Shown here one piece after another: positions 17,476 through 25,865 of a stretch of DNA of 64,000 bases. A program made the translations under genes and the position numbers. Below the pieces are notes generated by a model. The model worked only from the letters and a program-made list of their open reading frames with translations, did not search any database and was not told where the DNA came from. Location of the stretch: NCBI GenBank assembly GCA_903835005.1, contig CAILLK010000163.1:1-64000 (forward strand), written 5' to 3'. The stretch is from an uncultured Bacteroidota bacterium (GTDB taxonomy: Bacteria > Bacteroidota > Bacteroidia > Chitinophagales > Chitinophagaceae). Each line of letters begins with the position of its first letter. The stretch's first letter is position 1.

Positions 17476-18591
17476 ATGAAAAAGACCATTCTGTTAAGTT
17501 GTATTGTATTGCTTGTAGTGATAGCTTACTCCTGCAAAAAGAACAATAGCACAACATCCATCAGCACAGTTGCTCTGAATTTACCCCAAACACCTTACAT
17601 GTATTATGGTGACAGCAATGCTATAACCGTAATGCCACAGTATTACGACAGTTTGAATAATGTAGCTACACTGGGCAGGGTGTTGTTTTATGATGGTCAC
17701 TTATCGGTGAATAATTCCATCTCCTGTGGCAGTTGCCATAAGCAGGCTATTGGGTTCAGTGACAATGTGGCCCTGAGCACTGGTTTTCAAGGTCAGCTTA
17801 CCAAAAGAAACTCACTAGCCATAAATACCATCAATGAGTCTCCCTTGCTGTTCTGGGATGGCAGGGAAGACAATGTGAATAATCTGTCGCTGAGGCCGCT
17901 CTCCAACCATGTTGAAATGGGCATTTCCGATCCTGCTACTTTGCCTGCCAAGCTGGCCCCGCTTACCTATTATAATCAGTTGTTTATTAACGCTTATGGA
18001 GATAAGAATATCACTCTTGACCGTATTACTACTGCAATAGGGTCTTTTATCAGCTCTATAAGGTCTACAAATACCCGTTTTGATGCTTATAACCTGGGCA
18101 ATAAATCGGCAATGACAGCCCAGGAGCTACATGGATTTAGTTTGTTTACCTCTAAGTATAATTGCGCTACCTGCCATACCAGCACGGGCGGTGGCGTTGT
18201 ACCTGGTGGAGGCGGCGGATTTTATGGCAGTGAAAGTTTTAAGGATATTGGTCTTGACCCCAATTATTCCGACCTGGGTCGTGGCGCTATTACAGGTTTA
18301 GCTTCCGATAATGGCACTTTTATTGTACCTAATCTGCGTAATGTAGCCATTACTGCACCATACATGCACGATGGGCGGTATAAAACACTTAGTGATGTTA
18401 TTGACCATTACAGCCATGGTATAGCCAACTCTCAGAATCTCGATCCGATCCTTAAAGATGCCAGTGGAAATGCAATATCCATGAACATTACTGATGAGGA
18501 CAAGCAGGCGCTTATTGCCTTCCTCAATACACTTACAGACTATACAATGATCACTGATCCTAAATTTTCTAACCCGTTTAACATCAATTAA
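17476..18591 (+). CDS. Di-haem cytochrome c peroxidase / MauG-family lipoprotein (copy 2)
   Basis: 371 aa, homologous to 15979-17103 from the signal peptide to the last residue. Lipobox YSC near residue 19, haem motifs C84-GSC-H88 and C230-ATC-H234, FWDGRE and YMHDGRYKTL are all kept, so both copies look functional. Copy 2 has a glycine-rich insert just after the second haem motif. It is followed after 3 bp by the beta-barrel gene, which implies a shared transcript and a possible shared role at the cell surface. Confidence 0.9.
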   Translation: MKKTILLSCIVLLVVIAYSCKKNNSTTSISTVALNLPQTPYMYYGDSNAITVMPQYYDSLNNVATLGRVLFYDGHLSVNNSISCGSCHKQAIGFSDNVALSTGFQGQLTKRNSLAINTINESPLLFWDGREDNVNNLSLRPLSNHVEMGISDPATLPAKLAPLTYYNQLFINAYGDKNITLDRITTAIGSFISSIRSTNTRFDAYNLGNKSAMTAQELHGFSLFTSKYNCATCHTSTGGGVVPGGGGGFYGSESFKDIGLDPNYSDLGRGAITGLASDNGTFIVPNLRNVAITAPYMHDGRYKTLSDVIDHYSHGIANSQNLDPILKDASGNAISMNITDEDKQALIAFLNTLTDYTMITDPKFSNPFNIN

Positions 18592-18594
18592 TTA

Positions 18595-19296
18595 ATGAAC
18601 AAAAAATTAATTTTAGCCATCCTTTTACTAGGATGTATGGAGAATTGTATTGCCCAGACAAACATAAACGACACAGGTAAGACATTTGAACATAATATCA
18701 GTGTGCAGATGAATGAACTCATCAGGCAGGTATTTAATTTCAACAACAGCGCCACTACTTCTACCGCTAATCCTTACCTGGTTACTTACAATATTAACCT
18801 TAAAAAAACAGGCTGGGGGCTCAGAGTAGGGGTAGGTTATAATTATACATCCGGTACTACCGATGACGGCATTACCAAAACCACATCTAACCTGAATGAT
18901 CTGAATTTCCGTTTCGGTATTGAAAAGCGGTTTATCCTTTCAGATAAATGGAGTGCAGGCGCGGGTATTGATGGCGTGGTGCAGCTGAATGACGACAAAA
19001 CCGTTGCTTTTGTCCGCCAGTTTGATACTACTACCACCACCACAAAATCAAACATTACCACCACAGGTGCGGGGCCTATGGCCTGGCTTCGCTATCATGT
19101 TACCAAAAATATTGTCATAGGCACGGAAGCGAGCTTTTACTATACATCCGGGAAACAAAAAAACAGTACCGATATCAGTACTGTAAATCCTAATACTTTC
19201 CCCCCTGTTCAAACTTCCTCAACATCATCAAACCCTACTGTGACCAATGGCTCGTTTAGTTTGCCTGTAGTCTTTTACCTCGGAGTCCGGTTCTGA
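18595..19296 (+). CDS. Outer-membrane beta-barrel-like protein
   Basis: 233 aa. A signal peptide (MNKKLILAILLLGCMENCIAQ) is followed by alternating amphipathic strands rich in Thr, Asn and Gly. The protein ends in VVFYLGVRF, an aromatic C-terminal strand of the kind that closes outer-membrane barrels. The specific function is unknown. Close coupling to the peroxidase gene (3-bp gap) is shared by the duplicated remnant after copy 1, so the pairing predates the duplication. Confidence 0.75.
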   Translation: MNKKLILAILLLGCMENCIAQTNINDTGKTFEHNISVQMNELIRQVFNFNNSATTSTANPYLVTYNINLKKTGWGLRVGVGYNYTSGTTDDGITKTTSNLNDLNFRFGIEKRFILSDKWSAGAGIDGVVQLNDDKTVAFVRQFDTTTTTTKSNITTTGAGPMAWLRYHVTKNIVIGTEASFYYTSGKQKNSTDISTVNPNTFPPVQTSSTSSNPTVTNGSFSLPVVFYLGVRF

Positions 19297-19301
19297 CCAT
19301 A

Positions 19302-20378
19302 TCAATAGTAAAGGAATAAGGCTATATGGTTATAATCATTGAGTAAATCAGCATCGGCATATTGCACCTGCCCGCCTGATTCCAGTACCTGTTCAATGAT
19401 CAAATCCACACCATCTTTGATGAACTCCGGAAGAATATCTTTGGTGTTGCTGTTCGGGTATTCAATTCCGTCTGTGTTGTTATGCGGATAGGTGAAATCC
19501 CGCTCTACCAGCAATACATTTCCACGTTTGTGCATCACATTGCTCCATACGTCTTCAATTCCATAACTGAATTTGTTTGCATTCAGCGCCAGCTCAATTT
19601 TGCTCTTTAAGCTGTCATTACTGAGTTTCCAGAGGTCATTAAAATGAGGCGTAAGCAATTGTAGTAACTGGTGAGGTGCAGCATCATCGTAATTACCGTG
19701 TATATAACCTGCAACCGCTTTATCATTGTGCGAAAGTTTCTTAAAATGCCCGTTCATGCGTTCAGGCCCAACAACGAAAACTGGTAGCGGGTACTGGTGA
19801 CGGATCATTTCCAGTTCTTTATCTATATGGTGGATAAACTTATCAAGCAGTATCTCTTTCCTGCCGGTACTGTCTGAGAAATTCTCTGTTTTTTCTGCTA
19901 TATCATTTTTATAGGCGTTGATATTTTCGGGTATTGAGGCATGTAATCTGGTAAGGTGGTGCTGGCCTCCCACGAAAACTTTGAAATTATCAGCGCTCTG
20001 CAGCAGCAGGAGGAATTGATGCTCAGGTTGCATTAAATCTGCCAGGTCCCTTATACCAAATGGTTCATTTGCAATAATCCGTTCAGTGAGTATGGCGTCT
20101 GTATATACTATTTTTTCATCCACTGAAGACACAAACAGCACAACTGTTTTTTTGCTGATTTTATGGTTTATTTTTCCAATGCAATCGTTGATTTTAGCAA
20201 GAATGTGTTTAGTTTTCAGGTCCTGATCTATGGTTTTGTAAGCCTCTTTAACCCGCTCCATCAGTTGCCGTATATAATGTTCATCACTAGTATTTGTAAG
20301 TGGCAAAATCAGGGTTGTTTCAAATTCAGGAAAGATGCCTTTGCCGGTTTTATTTTGAATTAGTGTTTCAGTATTCAT
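19302..20378 (-). CDS. aeRF1/Pelota-like protein (baeRF family), probable Balon-type ribosome hibernation factor
   Basis: 358 aa from ATG 20378; the open frame starts at a TTG nine codons earlier. The layout fits the bacterial aeRF1-like families: an N-terminal mixed domain, a middle domain with FVVGPERMNGHFKKL and AGYIHGNYD, and a C-terminal L7Ae-like domain ending in IIEQVLESGGQVQYADADLL and IALFLYY. Family members include Balon, which occupies the ribosomal A site during cold or starvation. Assignment is by motif recollection, not a search. It converges on the barrel gene. A perfect palindrome sits 52 bp upstream of its start. Confidence 0.68.
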   Translation of the reverse strand: MNTETLIQNKTGKGIFPEFETTLILPLTNTSDEHYIRQLMERVKEAYKTIDQDLKTKHILAKINDCIGKINHKISKKTVVLFVSSVDEKIVYTDAILTERIIANEPFGIRDLADLMQPEHQFLLLLQSADNFKVFVGGQHHLTRLHASIPENINAYKNDIAEKTENFSDSTGRKEILLDKFIHHIDKELEMIRHQYPLPVFVVGPERMNGHFKKLSHNDKAVAGYIHGNYDDAAPHQLLQLLTPHFNDLWKLSNDSLKSKIELALNANKFSYGIEDVWSNVMHKRGNVLLVERDFTYPHNNTDGIEYPNSNTKDILPEFIKDGVDLIIEQVLESGGQVQYADADLLNDYNHIALFLYY

Positions 20379-20429
20379 AAAATATAATTTAATTTGATTG
20401 ATCAAAGGTATCTATCCATGCTGATGATA

Positions 20430-20449
20430 TTAATGATCTGTATCATTAA
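20430..20449. promoter_or_regulatory. Perfect 20-bp palindrome, candidate Crp/Fnr-type operator
   Basis: TTAATGAT-N4-ATCATTAA with spacer ctgt. The core TGAT-N4-ATCA has the half-site spacing of Fnr/Crp-type sites. It lies between divergent genes, 52 bp from the Balon-like start and 166 bp from the kinase start. The regulator gene at 22265 carries a Crp-type C-terminus, so autoregulation and control of the Balon-like gene are plausible. Confidence 0.6.
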
Positions 20450-20577
20450 CCTGCTTGATATTACTCAGTTAAATAATTATGCGGCTTAATTGGGCATTCA
20501 TATCTTGTAATTGAATATTTCGCAATTCAGGACTTAAGGACCTTTTTATACTTTACTACATTTTTCCTTTATTCAAT

Positions 20578-20585
20578 TACCTTTG
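20578..20585 (+). promoter_or_regulatory. Bacteroidota-type -7 promoter element (TACCTTTG)
   Basis: TACCTTTG fits the TAnnTTTG consensus of the Bacteroidota primary sigma factor, 31 bp upstream of ATG 20616. A matching -33 TTG is not evident. It supports the later ATG rather than the TTG at 20583, which would lie inside the promoter. Confidence 0.5.
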
Positions 20586-20615
20586 CATTTTCAAAAAAGA
20601 AACGTATCTTACTGC

Positions 20616-22268
20616 ATGCCATTTTCATCACTGAACGATAAAACATTTCAGGCTTTATTCGATTATGCCAGTATTGGCATCCTTGTAACTAATGATCAGG
20701 GAGTAATACAGATGGCTAATAAGTATATAGAGCATCAATTTGGATATGAGCAGGGCGAACTGATTGGTCATAAAGTAGAGGTGCTCATTCCCACGAGATA
20801 TATAAAAAGGCATGTCGGACATAGGGAAAAATTCAGCGCCGACCCCCATAGCCGGCCAATGGGTCTGGGCATGGAGCTATCCGGTCTCAAAAAAAACGGC
20901 ACAGAATTTCCTGTTGAAGTAAGTCTTGGTCATTATACTGTTTCCGGTGAAAATTTTTCACTTGCATTTATCAACGATATTACACAGAGAAAGGAAACGG
21001 AGCAGGCGGTAATCCAACTGAATGCGCACCTGGAAGAAAAAGTAAAAGAAGGTTCGCAATCATTGGCCAATACGGTTGAACAGCTCTCCTCCCAGATCAA
21101 AGAAACAGAAAGAAAAGATAAGGAACTGGAAAGGGTTAATACCTTTCTGAATAATATATGGAATCATGCCGGGGCAATTATTATTGTGTGTGATAATGAA
21201 GGGTTAATACAGTTTTTCAATCCTGCTGCAGAAAAAGCCCTGGGTTATGCTGCCGACGAAATAGTTTATAAGTTTTCTCCAGCCCTTTTTAACGATCCGG
21301 AAGAACTGAAAGCCAAGGCCAAGGAACTAACAGAGTTAACCGGTAAAACAGTTAATCCTGATTTCGAAGTTTATTCGGCATTGGCAGAAATGAATAAAAG
21401 CAGCGACCTTGAATTGCATTTTATAAGAAAAGATAGCAGTAATTTCTTTGTTTCACTGGATATTACACCACTTAGAGAAGGAAAGAATTTAGTAACGAGT
21501 TACCTGGCAATAGCGATTGATATCAGTGAGAAAAAAGAAGCTGAAGCTGAGCTAAGAACAGCGCTTGAAAAAGAAAAGGAGCTGAATGAACTGAAATCAA
21601 GGTTTGTATCAATGGCTTCTCATGAATTCAGAACACCTCTGAGCGCTATTCTATCTTCCACTTATCTTCTTTCCCGGTATGTAAATACCGAAGAGCAGCC
21701 CCAGCGGGAAAAACATATACAGCGCATAGTATCATCTGTATCTTCACTTACCGAGATACTGAATGATTTCCTGTCGGTAGGCAAGATTGAGGAGGGTAAT
21801 ATATTCCCCAAGTACACTCATTATGATATAAATAAGCAGATGGGTGACGTAATACAAGAGGTACAGCATCTGCTTAAAAAGGGCCAGCAGATTAACAGTA
21901 CCTCATCAGGTAACAGCCTGGTTTATCTCGATCAGTCTATGATGAAGCACATTATTACCAACCTGCTCTCCAACGCTATTAAATTTTCAACTGAAAATTC
22001 TATTATAGATCTGAAGACAGAAAACAGTGATCATGAATTGGTAATAAGCGTAACAGACAAGGGTATCGGTATTCCAAAGGAGGACCAGGAAAACCTGTTT
22101 AAACGGTTTTTCAGGTCATCAAATGTTACCAATATTCAGGGTACGGGCTTAGGCTTGCATATTGTAAAAAAATACGCAGAATTAATGAACGGCTCCGTAA
22201 CTTGCGACAGTGAATTGGGGAAAGGGACTATATTCACAATTAAAATAAAACAAAACAGTATACAATGA
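20616..22268 (+). CDS. PAS-PAS hybrid-less sensor histidine kinase
   Basis: 550 aa without membrane segments, so a cytoplasmic sensor. Two PAS domains (residues ~5-135, with FDYASIGILVTNDQG; and ~175-300, with IWNHAGAIIIVCDNEG) are joined by a coiled coil. The H box MASHEFRTPLSAIL has His336, followed by N box NLLSNAIKFS, G1 DKGIGIP and G2 GTGLGLHIVKKY. The gene overlaps the regulator by 4 bp (ATGA), so the two form a two-component pair. ATG 20616 is preferred over TTG 20583 because a promoter element overlaps the latter. Confidence 0.9.
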   Translation: MPFSSLNDKTFQALFDYASIGILVTNDQGVIQMANKYIEHQFGYEQGELIGHKVEVLIPTRYIKRHVGHREKFSADPHSRPMGLGMELSGLKKNGTEFPVEVSLGHYTVSGENFSLAFINDITQRKETEQAVIQLNAHLEEKVKEGSQSLANTVEQLSSQIKETERKDKELERVNTFLNNIWNHAGAIIIVCDNEGLIQFFNPAAEKALGYAADEIVYKFSPALFNDPEELKAKAKELTELTGKTVNPDFEVYSALAEMNKSSDLELHFIRKDSSNFFVSLDITPLREGKNLVTSYLAIAIDISEKKEAEAELRTALEKEKELNELKSRFVSMASHEFRTPLSAILSSTYLLSRYVNTEEQPQREKHIQRIVSSVSSLTEILNDFLSVGKIEEGNIFPKYTHYDINKQMGDVIQEVQHLLKKGQQINSTSSGNSLVYLDQSMMKHIITNLLSNAIKFSTENSIIDLKTENSDHELVISVTDKGIGIPKEDQENLFKRFFRSSNVTNIQGTGLGLHIVKKYAELMNGSVTCDSELGKGTIFTIKIKQNSIQ

Positions 22269-23323
22269 AGACTATTCTGATCATTGAGGATAATGAAGAC
22301 ATAAGGGAGAATGTAGCTGAAATACTGATGCTCTCCAATTACAGGGTTATCACTGCCAATAACGGTAAGGAGGGAATTGAAACAGCCCAGGCTAAACAAC
22401 CGGATCTGATAATATGCGATATTATGATGCCGGGAGTAGACGGCTACGGCGTGCTCCATGTTTTGCACAAAGATCCGGCTACCCAAAACATACCTTTTAT
22501 ATTTTTAACTTCAAAGAGCGAGCGCAGTGATTTCAGGATAGCAATGGAAATGGGCGCAGATGATTATATTACCAAACCATTTGCCGGCAACGAACTGCTG
22601 AATGCCATTGAAAGCCGTTTTAAGAAGATCGACATTCTCAAAAAGCAGCTTACACCCGATCTGCAGGGATTTAATGAACTTATAGCTACCATTGATAACA
22701 GCAAGACGCTGGAAGATCTTAAAAATGAAAGCAACAGCAATACCTATAAGAAGCGTCAGGTGATCTATAAAGAAGGGGCGCACCCGCATTATCTGTATTA
22801 TATACAGAAGGGCAAGGTAAAAACCTATAAGACACACGAGGATGGCAAAGACCTGGTTATAGACCTATTTAATGAAGGCGATTTCTTTGGCTATTTGTCG
22901 CTGCTGGAAGGCACCTCTTATAAGGAGAATGCCGAAAGTATGGAAGAAACCGAACTTGCGCTGATACCCATGAAGGATTTCGAAAACCTGATCAACAGCA
23001 ATCCTTCAATATCTAAAAAATTCATAGGGCTGCTGGCTAAAAACCTTGTGGAAAAGGAAAAGCAACTGCTGGGCATAGCCTACAATACTTTGCGCAAAAA
23101 GGTAGCTGAGGCACTGGTGAGCCTCTGGAAAAAATACCATTCTGGCAAAAAAGAGCCCTACCTCATAGACATCAGCCGCGACGACCTGGCTACCATAGCC
23201 GGTACTGCCACAGAGTCGCTGATACGCACGCTCAGTGATTTTAAGAGCGAGAACCTCATTGATATCAAGAGCGGCAAGGTGGTGATATCAGACATCCGTA
23301 AACTGGAGAACCTGATCCGGTAA
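22265..23323 (+). CDS. Response regulator fused to a Crp/Fnr-type transcription factor
   Basis: 352 aa. Residues 1-120 are a receiver (IIEDNED, Asp52 in ICDIMMPG, TKPF Lys near 102). Residues ~160-270 are a cyclic-nucleotide-binding-like beta roll (YKEGAHPHYLYYIQKGKVK). Residues ~285-352 are a Crp-type winged helix (ISRDDLATIAGTATESLIRTLSDF). A phosphorylation-controlled Crp-type factor is an uncommon combination. It is translationally coupled to the PAS kinase. The recognition helix and the nearby TGAT-N4-ATCA palindrome suggest it may bind there. Confidence 0.9.
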   Translation: MKTILIIEDNEDIRENVAEILMLSNYRVITANNGKEGIETAQAKQPDLIICDIMMPGVDGYGVLHVLHKDPATQNIPFIFLTSKSERSDFRIAMEMGADDYITKPFAGNELLNAIESRFKKIDILKKQLTPDLQGFNELIATIDNSKTLEDLKNESNSNTYKKRQVIYKEGAHPHYLYYIQKGKVKTYKTHEDGKDLVIDLFNEGDFFGYLSLLEGTSYKENAESMEETELALIPMKDFENLINSNPSISKKFIGLLAKNLVEKEKQLLGIAYNTLRKKVAEALVSLWKKYHSGKKEPYLIDISRDDLATIAGTATESLIRTLSDFKSENLIDIKSGKVVISDIRKLENLIR

Positions 23324-23372
23324 TTTACTTCTTATAATTTACTGTATGTTTTTATTCAGACTGTTAGTACTT

Positions 23373-23421
23373 ATGATGAAATCGCATTGAACTCATAATA
23401 GTAACAATGCAATTTCATCAT
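23373..23421. terminator. Bidirectional hairpin between convergent genes
   Basis: Arms atgatgaaatcgcattg (23373-23389) and caatgcaatttcatcat (23405-23421) pair with one mismatch around a 15-base loop. It lies between the 3' ends of the regulator gene and the secreted protein gene on the opposite strand. Confidence 0.6.
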
Positions 23422-23456
23422 TTGTTTCCTAAATCATCCAGTCCAATATATTGAGG

Positions 23457-24044
23457 CTATTCTTCAAAGTCCAGATTGGTAGGCTTAGTGAGTTTTCCAC
23501 CGGTTACCGGTACGTCATTGCCCACTATGTCCAGCTTCATGCGGTCGAACCATATCTGGCCGGGTCCGTTGAGAACGGCGCCATACATAATATTATCTGC
23601 AGTATCAGGTACATCCAGCACCACCTCGCATTTTGTATAGTCATTGGTTCCTTTAAGGGAGCGGTTATACATGTTGTCCCGGGCTATCATAGTGCGTTTC
23701 TCATTTCCCAGCAGCAAAGTATGTTTCGGACCGTTGATGCGCAAATAAAGGCCTGCCCAGTCGTCTACATTTCTCGTCTTAAGATAACCGGTAAGCCTCA
23801 ATCGCTTGCCTTTATAATTTTCGGCATCAAGAGATTGTCTCATCTCACCATTGCCCCTTATTTCTTTATAAATAGACCTCACGGTGCCTGCATTTTTGCC
23901 GCCTTGCCCGGCGCCATAATCTGTCCCTATTTCATAATAGTTACGGGCTGTTCCACCTGCAGTCCAGCCCTTAGGCATATCGTATGATGCGAGCAGACCT
24001 ATAGTTAATACCGCTAAGGTGCATACAATAATCCGTGATTTCAT
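23457..24044 (-). CDS. Secreted protein with jelly-roll-like domain
   Basis: 195 aa from ATG 24044. A signal peptide (MKSRIIVCTLAVLTIGLLASYD) is followed by one beta-rich domain with LRLTGYLKTRNVDDWAGLYLRI, MYGAVLNGPGQIWFDRMKLDIV and an acidic C-terminus ending LDFEE. This pattern resembles the carbohydrate-binding-like domain found attached to some AraC-type regulators and secreted proteins. No catalytic motif is visible; a sugar- or surface-binding role is inference. The gene is convergent with the receiver-Crp gene. Confidence 0.6.
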   Translation of the reverse strand: MKSRIIVCTLAVLTIGLLASYDMPKGWTAGGTARNYYEIGTDYGAGQGGKNAGTVRSIYKEIRGNGEMRQSLDAENYKGKRLRLTGYLKTRNVDDWAGLYLRINGPKHTLLLGNEKRTMIARDNMYNRSLKGTNDYTKCEVVLDVPDTADNIMYGAVLNGPGQIWFDRMKLDIVGNDVPVTGGKLTKPTNLDFEE

Positions 24045-24494
24045 GATTTCAAAATTTTTTGTGTAAATATACAAAATAGATATTTACCTCGTGTTTGTTG
24101 ATCCTATTCAAAAACAGAAAACCAGAACAATTTAATTCTGAATTCATTGATTCAAAGTCAATCTGTTTGACTCTGCATATATCATGAATGCTATTGACGT
24201 ATAATGATTATTTCAAGTTGGATATAGCCATTTCGATTCCTCAAAACAAACCCCTGCAACATTGGAAAATAGCAGATTTAACGCTGGTGATATAACTTTA
24301 ACATATGAGAATGATATTCCGGAGAAGTATTATTATCCCCGGTTTATCCTAAATAGTAATTGTTTAAAAGTAGCGGTAATCAAGGCTGCTGATAGTTTGC
24401 CACCTGTAAATTGTTAAATATTTCTTTATGCCCATATTTAAGCAATAAACTGGCAAATGATGTGTTTATAGTAACGATCAAATAATCATTCTGC
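24045..24494. other. Intergenic region, no gene seen
   Basis: About 450 bp between divergent genes. It is AT-rich with stop codons in all frames and no repeat of the dispersed families. It presumably holds the promoters of the secreted-protein gene and lepB, but no clear TAnnTTTG pair was found. Confidence 0.5.
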
Positions 24495-25706
24495 ATGAAA
24501 TTCTTTTCAAAAAAACCACAAGTACCATATGCTGTAGAAGACAAAAAAAACAGGAAACCTGCCTGGCGCGAATGGCTCGATGCGGGTATATTCGCACTGT
24601 TTGCGGCAACCCTGATCCGGTCTTTTGCCTGCGAGGCATATACAATTCCCAGCAGTTCGATGGAGGGTACGTTGCTGGTGCATGATTACCTTTTTGTAAG
24701 TAAAATGGCTTACGGACCGCGCATACCCAATACACCACTGGCTGTGCCACTGGTGCATAATACTTTGCCCCTTACTGGTGGCAAATCTTATTCCGAAGCG
24801 GTGCACTGGAACTATCACCGGCTGCCGGGTTTCGGGCATGTGGCGCATAATGATGTAGTGGTTTTTAACGGCCCCGCCGGAGATACGGCAATAGTGGAAG
24901 AACCCGAGATGGACTATTACCAGGCTTGCCGCCTTTATGGCCGGGATGTGGTAAAGGCTAAGTATACCATTGTTACACGTCCGGTTGATAAAAAGGAAAA
25001 CCTTATAAAGAGGTGCATTGGTCTGCCGGGGGATGTAATAGAAATTAAAGACGCGGTAGTATATGTAAACGGTAAAGCTGCCCGGCAATTTCCGCACACT
25101 AAACTGACTTATATATTGAGTACTAACGGAAATGCTCCGGATGTAGATGATAAAGCAGAACTGCTGCAAAGAATAAGCAGTAACCTTTATGTTTATCATA
25201 TAGCCAATGACCAGCTGGATGCGGTGAAGAAAGCCGGCAATGTGGTGGCCGTAAACCTGTATGAAAGCGAAAAACCAGGGTCTGCTCCAAAAGAACCCGG
25301 CGAATGGGTTTTCCCCCTGGATACGGCTAACTATAAGTGGAACCGCGACAATTACGGTCCTCTGACCATTCCCAAGGCAGGTACCACTGTATTGCTCAGC
25401 CAGCAAAACATTGCCTTGTACCGGCGCATCATCGTTAACTATGAGGGTAATACACTGGATGAACAGAATGGAAGGTTTATTATCAATGGCCTGGCAGCTT
25501 CATCTTATACCTTTAAAATGGATTATTACTGGATGATGGGCGATAACCGGCACAACTCTCTCGACTCCCGCTATTGGGGTTTTGTGCCCGATGATCATAT
25601 TGTTGGTAAGGCATCATTTGTATGGTTGAGTTACGGCGACGGAGGCCCTGTTGCTGATATGCGATGGGGCAGGTTGATGCACGGAATTCATTCATTGGAG
25701 CAATAG
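24495..25706 (+). CDS. lepB: Signal peptidase I
   Basis: 403 aa. An N-terminal membrane helix (LDAGIFALFAATLIRSFA) precedes the catalytic Ser55 (IPSSSMEGTL) and catalytic Lys172 (KRCIGLPGD). The family boxes YWMMGDNRHNSLDSRYWG and VGKASFVWLSY are present near the C-terminus. It removes signal peptides from exported proteins at the periplasmic face. The length is large for LepB because of long inserts between the boxes, which is common in Bacteroidota. A strong terminator follows the stop codon. Confidence 0.95.
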   Translation: MKFFSKKPQVPYAVEDKKNRKPAWREWLDAGIFALFAATLIRSFACEAYTIPSSSMEGTLLVHDYLFVSKMAYGPRIPNTPLAVPLVHNTLPLTGGKSYSEAVHWNYHRLPGFGHVAHNDVVVFNGPAGDTAIVEEPEMDYYQACRLYGRDVVKAKYTIVTRPVDKKENLIKRCIGLPGDVIEIKDAVVYVNGKAARQFPHTKLTYILSTNGNAPDVDDKAELLQRISSNLYVYHIANDQLDAVKKAGNVVAVNLYESEKPGSAPKEPGEWVFPLDTANYKWNRDNYGPLTIPKAGTTVLLSQQNIALYRRIIVNYEGNTLDEQNGRFIINGLAASSYTFKMDYYWMMGDNRHNSLDSRYWGFVPDDHIVGKASFVWLSYGDGGPVADMRWGRLMHGIHSLEQ

Positions 25707-25729
25707 TAACGCTGGGTTTTAGCAGGATA

Positions 25730-25768
25730 ATTCCACAACTGTGATTAAGCAGTTGTGGAATATCTTTT
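25730..25768 (+). terminator. Intrinsic terminator after lepB
   Basis: A perfect 12-bp stem (attccacaactg at 25730-25741 with cagttgtggaat at 25750-25761), an 8-base loop, and then atctttttc. Confidence 0.85.
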
Positions 25769-25865
25769 TCTGATTTTAATAAACTGTACAGCTGTCAGTA
25801 TGATATTATGAATCTTCAACACTATTCACTAATTTTATTCCTGCTTTTGTATTAAAACCACTTTC

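Noticed and set aside
24507-25406. 299-codon minus-strand frame opposite lepB
   Set aside because: It is antisense to signal peptidase I; no family resemblance.
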